DNA of 11,413 bases from Willaertia magna (Eukaryota; Heterolobosea; Eutetramitea; Acrasida; Naegleriidae): NCBI GenBank assembly GCA_902984215.1, contig CADWAF010003318.1, positions 1 through 11,413 of the forward strand, in the 5' to 3' direction. Below are positions 7,901 to 11,413 of this stretch, piece after piece. The notes beneath the pieces are model-generated. The model had not been told where the DNA came from. It saw only the letters and a list, made by a program, of their open reading frames with translations, and ran no database searches. The stretch's first letter is position 1, and every line of letters starts with the position of its first letter. Both the position numbers and the translations under genes were made by a program.

Positions 7901-9221
7901 ATGTCCGACTTTACCAATCCCAACCTCATGGAAGAATATCGAAAAATTGCTGACCGATTAAAAAAGTAAGTTTCGTAATATGAAATACGAAGAGAAAGGA
8001 TGTTAAAAACAAACATTTATTCAAATTATTAAAGACGAATGTTTAGAAAAATTCCATATGATCAAATTTCCGAACAATATGTTAATTTTGGATTTCATTT
8101 ATTAAGAAATGGTCAAACCCATTATACAGCACTTTCCATGTTAGCTGCCGCAAAGTTAGTATCTATCTCTCTTTTTTTATTAATTTCTTTTTTAAAGTTG
8201 TGAAAAACAAAATAAAACGCCATTAAATGCAGCGTTCTTTTATATTTATTCCGGTAGAATATTTACAGAACAAGCTTGTAAAGAAAAAACAATTGAATAT
8301 TTTACAATGGAAGAATTTGTAATTGAAGCAATAGAAGCGTTTAGAGAAGCTATTGAGGTTTGTAATATATTAATTTCAACAATATTAATTTTAACATTTT
8401 TAAAGATTTATGATTCAAAACAAATGTTTACAATGTGTTCTTCTCTTTGTTATGAATTGGCAAATACTTTAAAACAATTAGAAAAATTTAGTGAAAGTTC
8501 ACATTATTATACAAAATGTTATTTTTATTGTGTAAAAAAGGGAAAATATGAAGAAATACAGAATAGTGACAGTTCAACTATTAATAATTCTGATAATAAT
8601 TTACAAAATAATCAATTATTTAATTTATCTTTAAATAGAGAAACATCACATTCAATGGAATTAGATGCATTATCAAAAGCAATTGAATGTTTATTAGAAA
8701 TTAAAGATTTTGAAATGGCAATTTTAAGAATTAAAATATTTATTACAATTTTAGAAGAAAGAATTGATACTTTACAACAATTATTAAAAAATCAAGAAGA
8801 AAATTTAAATAATAATACAAATTTAAATAACAATAATACAATAAATAATACAATTCATCATATTTCAACAATAAATAATAGTTTTATTTATCAATGGATG
8901 AATGCACAATTTACTTTATTATTTGTTTTATTATTACAAAAGAAAAAAGAAGAAGCAAGTGAAGTTTTACAAAATATTTTATTAGGTAATGAAAGTGGTT
9001 GGATAGCAAAGGAATTTGGATTTATTTATGAAAATGTTATACCTATCATTCAAGCATTACATGATAGTTGTTTACAAGATAATATTAATGAAATGGATCA
9101 ATTAATTTCACAAGAATTACAATCATGTGTAAATGAACAACAATTTATGATTTTACAGTTATTAAAACAAGCTTATGAAAATCCTTTATTTATTGATATT
9201 TTAGAAAATAAAGAAAAATAA
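7901..9221 (+). CDS. HAP40/F8A homologue, huntingtin-associated 40-kDa protein (four exons)
   Basis: Exons 7901–7965, 8035–8154, 8198–8357 and 8406–9221 join to a 386-aa protein, close to the 371 aa of human HAP40 (F8A1). HAP40 is an all-helical TPR-like protein that packs inside huntingtin and stabilises it, and has been linked to early endosome motility. Conserved points: YRKIADRLKKRMFRK at 13–27 (human YRxxxxxLKKRxxRK); a Cys–x–x–Gln-like CEKQ after the second intron; LCYELANTLKQL from 129, aligning without gaps over about 44 residues with human LCLELAAALRDL; and a C-terminal NEQQFMILQLL at 358–368 matching AEQNHLLHLVL. An Asn-rich stretch (about 248–274) occupies the place of the Pro-rich disordered loop in the human protein. 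The start at 7901 follows a run of eight A's. An internal ATG at 8307 would give a truncated product lacking the conserved N-terminus, so it is not the start. The NudE-like gene ends 138 bp upstream on the same strand. Confidence 0.87.
7966..8034 (+). other. 69-nt intron 1 of the HAP40-like gene
   Basis: It begins GTAAGT and ends ATTAAAG, splitting codon 22 (AA|A, Lys) within the conserved LKKR motif. Reading through would hit a TAA at once (the TAAG of the splice site), so splicing is required. Confidence 0.85.
8155..8197 (+). other. 43-nt intron 2 of the HAP40-like gene
   Basis: It begins GTTAGT, has a long pyrimidine tract and ends TTTTTTAAAG. It splits codon 62 (AA|T, Asn). Using the nearby GT at 8159 instead would bring a TGA in frame straight after the junction, so only this donor works. 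Confidence 0.85.
8358..8405 (+). other. 48-nt stop-free intron 3 of the HAP40-like gene
   Basis: It begins GTTTGT and ends TTTTTAAAG, is exactly 16 codons long and has no in-frame stop, so it is easily mistaken for coding sequence (a run of hydrophobic residues, CNILISTILILTFL). Removing it gives a gapless alignment with HAP40 across the junction (AFREAIE|IYDSKQ), and its 3' end matches the other introns. Confidence 0.8.
8802..8882 (+). repeat. AAT/AAC-rich low-complexity tract (Asn-rich loop)
   Basis: An imperfect run of AAT and AAC codons encodes an Asn-rich segment with interspersed Thr, Leu and Ile at about residues 248–274 of the HAP40-like protein. It lies between two predicted helices and replaces the Pro-rich loop of animal HAP40. 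Similar Asn-rich tracts occur in the kinase (about 1180–1250, 1530–1610) and RING (about 9410–9600) genes, so this is a genome-wide habit. Confidence 0.6.
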
Positions 9222-9364
9222 TTTTTAAGGCTTTTTTAAGGTTTCATGCCAATTATTTTTATTACACCTCCGCAGTCTTGGTGAGGTTCGAACTGGCGTT
9301 CACTACGATAGACATTGACGCGCTTTCACTGCAAATTTATTTTAAATTTTTTCAATCTAAAAAA
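9222..9364. promoter_or_regulatory. Spacer with a CpG-rich patch upstream of the RING gene
   Basis: The 143-bp gap between the HAP40-like stop and the RING ATG contains an unusually GC- and CpG-rich patch (about 9267–9332) for this AT-rich window. An upstream ATG at 9246 opens a 12-codon ORF that stops at 9282 and is out of frame with the RING gene. The patch may be a promoter or 5' leader; no named motif fits. Confidence 0.4.
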
Positions 9365-10687
9365 ATGTTTTTTAATCCTCTTCTATTTCAGTCTTCTTCT
9401 TTGCCGACGTCTTCTTCAAATAACAATAATACTCTAAATGATAACAATCATCATCATTTCACTGGTACTAGAGTACAATTAGATGAAGATGAAATGCCAA
9501 CTACTTCAAATAATAATCGTTCTTCCTCGAATAATAACACTAGTAATAATAACAACAATGATAACCATCATGATGATATAGATGACCATGACGATGGTGA
9601 AAGTTATCATCCTAGAACGGAAAGACCAAATAATTATAATAACAACCCTCGTACCGCAACAGCTACTTCCATTCTAGAATACCTTAATAGAGAAGAAGAA
9701 ATTCAAAACCAAAGAAAACGAATGATTAGAATTGCTACTTATATCATTGGCGTACTTTTAATAATAGCTAATATTGTTTTAGTTTTCGTATTTATTGGAA
9801 TTTTAACAAATAAAAGTACTTCTTCTTCTGATAATAATAACAACAATGGTGGTACTGGATCGGATAGTGATGGTACTGCCGCCGCAAATGAAAGACGTAA
9901 AATTATCACGTTATTAATCACGATACCTAACATTATTTTATTCGCTTGTATTGTAATTGGTTGTACTTGTATTTGCGCGAAACGAATAATTACGCTCTAT
10001 TTAAGTAATAGTAGCTCTACAAGAGCTCAATCTATACGAAATTATCTATTAAGACATGGTCTTTTACGTTATGAATCCGAAGAGGAAGATGAAGATTACG
10101 AATTGAGAACAAGTCAACAATTAGAAGCATTACAAGCCTTGAGAAATTCTGGATTTGATATGAATGCTTTACGTTTAATGTTAACGGATAGAGATTTCAA
10201 TGCGGATGATTATGATACTTTAATACAATTAGGGGAAAACCAAGTCCCTACAGGCTTGAATGAAGGAACCTTAAGGACCTTGCCTTGTTTTAAAATTCCG
10301 AAGGTAGATGATGCTTCAAAGGTTGGAGAAGAAGGTAAAGATAGTAATCATACAACTTTGGTTGAACAGCACAACCATGAAGAAGAACATCATAATGATG
10401 ATGAAGATGAAATACTGTTAAGACATGATCATAATAATAATTCTGTAAATAATAATAATGAAACTGCTATTAACGTTAGAGATAGTGAAGAAGGAACAAT
10501 ACCATTCTGTTCTGAAACGTTAGCTAAAGATTTATTAGAAGAAACTTGTTGTATATGTTTATCAAAATATGAACCTGGAGATTTAGTTGTAACATTACCT
10601 AATTGTTTACATAGATATCATAGAGATTGTATATTCCAAGCATTGAGAATGAAAAATCAATGTCCAATCTGTAAAAATTCAATATAA
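9365..10687 (+). CDS. Two-TM RING-H2 E3 ubiquitin ligase
   Basis: The 440-aa protein ends in a complete RING-H2 finger with C395-x2-C398-x15-C414-x1-H416-x2-H419-x2-C422-x10-C433-x2-C436, all eight zinc ligands present. Such proteins recruit an E2 enzyme and ubiquitinate substrates at a membrane. Residues 1–118 are Asn/Ser/His/Asp-rich and probably disordered. Two hydrophobic segments (about 121–147 and 180–204), separated by a polar Ser/Asn/Gly loop, make a hairpin that would leave both ends, including the RING, in the cytosol. Between membrane and RING, DYDTLIQLGENQV (282–294) followed by GLNEGTLRTLP (297–307) resembles the segment preceding the RING in plant BIG BROTHER-type and related ligases; a His/Asn/acid-rich insert (about 325–380) separates it from the RING. 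The frame is open upstream to about 9278 but with no ATG; the ATG at 9365, after an A-run, is the first. Substrate and compartment are unknown. Confidence 0.88.
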   Translation: MFFNPLLFQSSSLPTSSSNNNNTLNDNNHHHFTGTRVQLDEDEMPTTSNNNRSSSNNNTSNNNNNDNHHDDIDDHDDGESYHPRTERPNNYNNNPRTATATSILEYLNREEEIQNQRKRMIRIATYIIGVLLIIANIVLVFVFIGILTNKSTSSSDNNNNNGGTGSDSDGTAAANERRKIITLLITIPNIILFACIVIGCTCICAKRIITLYLSNSSSTRAQSIRNYLLRHGLLRYESEEEDEDYELRTSQQLEALQALRNSGFDMNALRLMLTDRDFNADDYDTLIQLGENQVPTGLNEGTLRTLPCFKIPKVDDASKVGEEGKDSNHTTLVEQHNHEEEHHNDDEDEILLRHDHNNNSVNNNNETAINVRDSEEGTIPFCSETLAKDLLEETCCICLSKYEPGDLVVTLPNCLHRYHRDCIFQALRMKNQCPICKNSI

Positions 10688-11055
10688 TTTATTTATTTGT
10701 AAATATTTAATTAAATTGTACTTTTTCATTAAGGTAATTTAGTTATTCGTAGTTCAAATGTTGCTAAGAAGTTAAAAGAAGTTTAAAGGAGTTATGTTCA
10801 GCCTTTTGAATTACAGTGTCACAACAAAACAACAACTCTAAAATCTCAGGTTTTTTACATTTAGAAAATTACTAAATATTGAGTACTAATTGATGTTCAT
10901 TCCTTAGATCAGTTTCTATTCTTTGGAACTCTTTGTATGGATTACTGACATTTAAAGGAAAGGATAAAAACAACAACCAGTATTTATATGTGAAATAAGT
11001 GAGTAAAAAATTAATCAAAAACAAAAAAAAAAGTTATTCAGACAAACAAACAATC
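10688..11055. other. 368-bp intergenic region before the secreted-protein gene
   Basis: I see no gene, tRNA or repeat of note. The first 50 bp are strongly AT-rich and probably contain the RING transcript 3' end. The last 80 bp are A-rich with a long A-run at about 11022–11033, and presumably include the 5' leader of the next gene. Confidence 0.5.
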
Positions 11056-11413
11056 ATGTTGAATAGAACTTTTTTATTGCTAGTTTTTCTCTCCATGTGT
11101 TTTGCATTCACTTTCTTTATTAACGCTGTTGAAAGTGCTGGAATTTGCAAGTTGACCAAAAACACTAAACGTGTTAAAGAATTTACTTGTTCCTCCTCAA
11201 TTAGTAAGAAAGCATTAGGTAAAAAAATTAAATTAAGTATTAAAGTTAAAATCCATGCCGATATCTATAAGGGAGCAGCAACTATCACTCTCTATGCAAA
11301 TAACAAGAAAGTTTATTCAAAGAGTAAGAAAGTAATTGAATTAAGTAGTCAACCAATTTGTAATTCACCAATTAAATATGCAAGGGTTTGTGCTAGATTT
11401 AAGGGAATTACAT
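11056..11413 (+). CDS. Small secreted Lys-rich protein, 3' end outside window
   Basis: The frame from the ATG at 11056 stays open for 119 codons to the window edge, so the gene is incomplete. Residues 1–24 form a clear signal peptide: short basic start (MLNR), long hydrophobic core (FLLLVFLSMCFAFTFFI) and likely cleavage around N23-A24 to S27-A28. The mature part is basic, with many lysines, and has cysteines at 31, 45, 102 and 112 that could form two disulphides. Residues 57–95 alternate hydrophobic and charged residues in a β-strand pattern (KIKLSIKVKIHADIYKG, ATITLYANNKKVY), which suggests a small extracellular β-sandwich. An ML (MD-2/NPC2-like) fold is possible but I see no decisive motif. 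I do not recognise the family. Confidence 0.7.
   Translation, partial: MLNRTFLLLVFLSMCFAFTFFINAVESAGICKLTKNTKRVKEFTCSSSISKKALGKKIKLSIKVKIHADIYKGAATITLYANNKKVYSKSKKVIELSSQPICNSPIKYARVCARFKGIT

Noticed and set aside
8307..9221. Separate 304-residue protein starting at 8307
   Set aside because: This is the 3' part of the HAP40-like gene read through intron 3; the conserved N-terminus lies in upstream exons.
9275..9300. tRNA-like T-arm around GGTTCGAACT
   Set aside because: The arms around the TTCGAA core do not pair as a 5-bp T-stem on either strand, and no anticodon or acceptor stem could be found nearby.
9278..9364. N-terminal extension of the RING protein from a TTG at 9278
   Set aside because: No ATG lies in this frame before 9365, TTG starts are not expected in a nuclear eukaryotic gene, and the ATG at 9365 has the A-run context. 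A splice from the ATG at 9246 (donor at 9281, acceptor at 9391) was tried and is out of frame.

Overview
The window is nuclear DNA from a free-living microbial eukaryote. Several features say so: AT-rich sequence, GT–AG introns of only 42–69 nt, standard stop codons, A-rich stretches before start codons, Asn/Ser-rich low-complexity inserts, and a mix of eukaryotic families (hybrid histidine kinase, PPR protein, NudE, HAP40, RING-H2). My best guess is a heterolobosean amoeboflagellate (Naegleria/Willaertia-like). Introns are rare and tiny, intergenic DNA is less AT-extreme than in Dictyostelium, and hybrid kinases are common in that group. This is inference; an amoebozoan cannot be excluded without a search.

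Layout: 1–382 is the upstream region of a membrane hybrid histidine kinase (383–3622, +). It ends 7 bp from the stop of a convergent gene for a mitochondrial-type PPR protein (5972–3630, −). A 209-bp divergent promoter separates the PPR gene from a two-exon NudE/NDEL1-like gene (6182–7762, +). Next on the same strand is a four-exon gene (7901–9221) that I recognise as a homologue of HAP40/F8A, the obligate partner of huntingtin. Then come a two-TM RING-H2 ubiquitin ligase (9365–10687, +), a 368-bp spacer, and the start of a small secreted Lys/Cys-containing protein cut by the window end (11056–11413, +).

The most valuable result is that two genes that look broken or shortened are ordinary intron-containing genes. 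The NudE reading frame is interrupted only by a 42-nt intron carrying an in-frame stop. The HAP40 gene loses its conserved N-terminus unless two introns (69 and 43 nt) are removed, and gains 16 false residues unless a stop-free 48-nt intron is removed. After splicing, the HAP40 protein is 386 aa, close to the 371 aa of human HAP40, and conserved stretches align from end to end.

Functionally, NudE (LIS1/dynein regulation) and HAP40 (huntingtin scaffold) both belong to microtubule and vesicle-trafficking biology and lie 138 bp apart. The other genes look like independent housekeeping or signalling genes. I found no mobile element, CRISPR array, rRNA or convincing tRNA. I do not see an undescribed multi-gene system here; the protist HAP40, its intron structure and the Asn-rich replacement of its disordered loop are the strongest points of interest.
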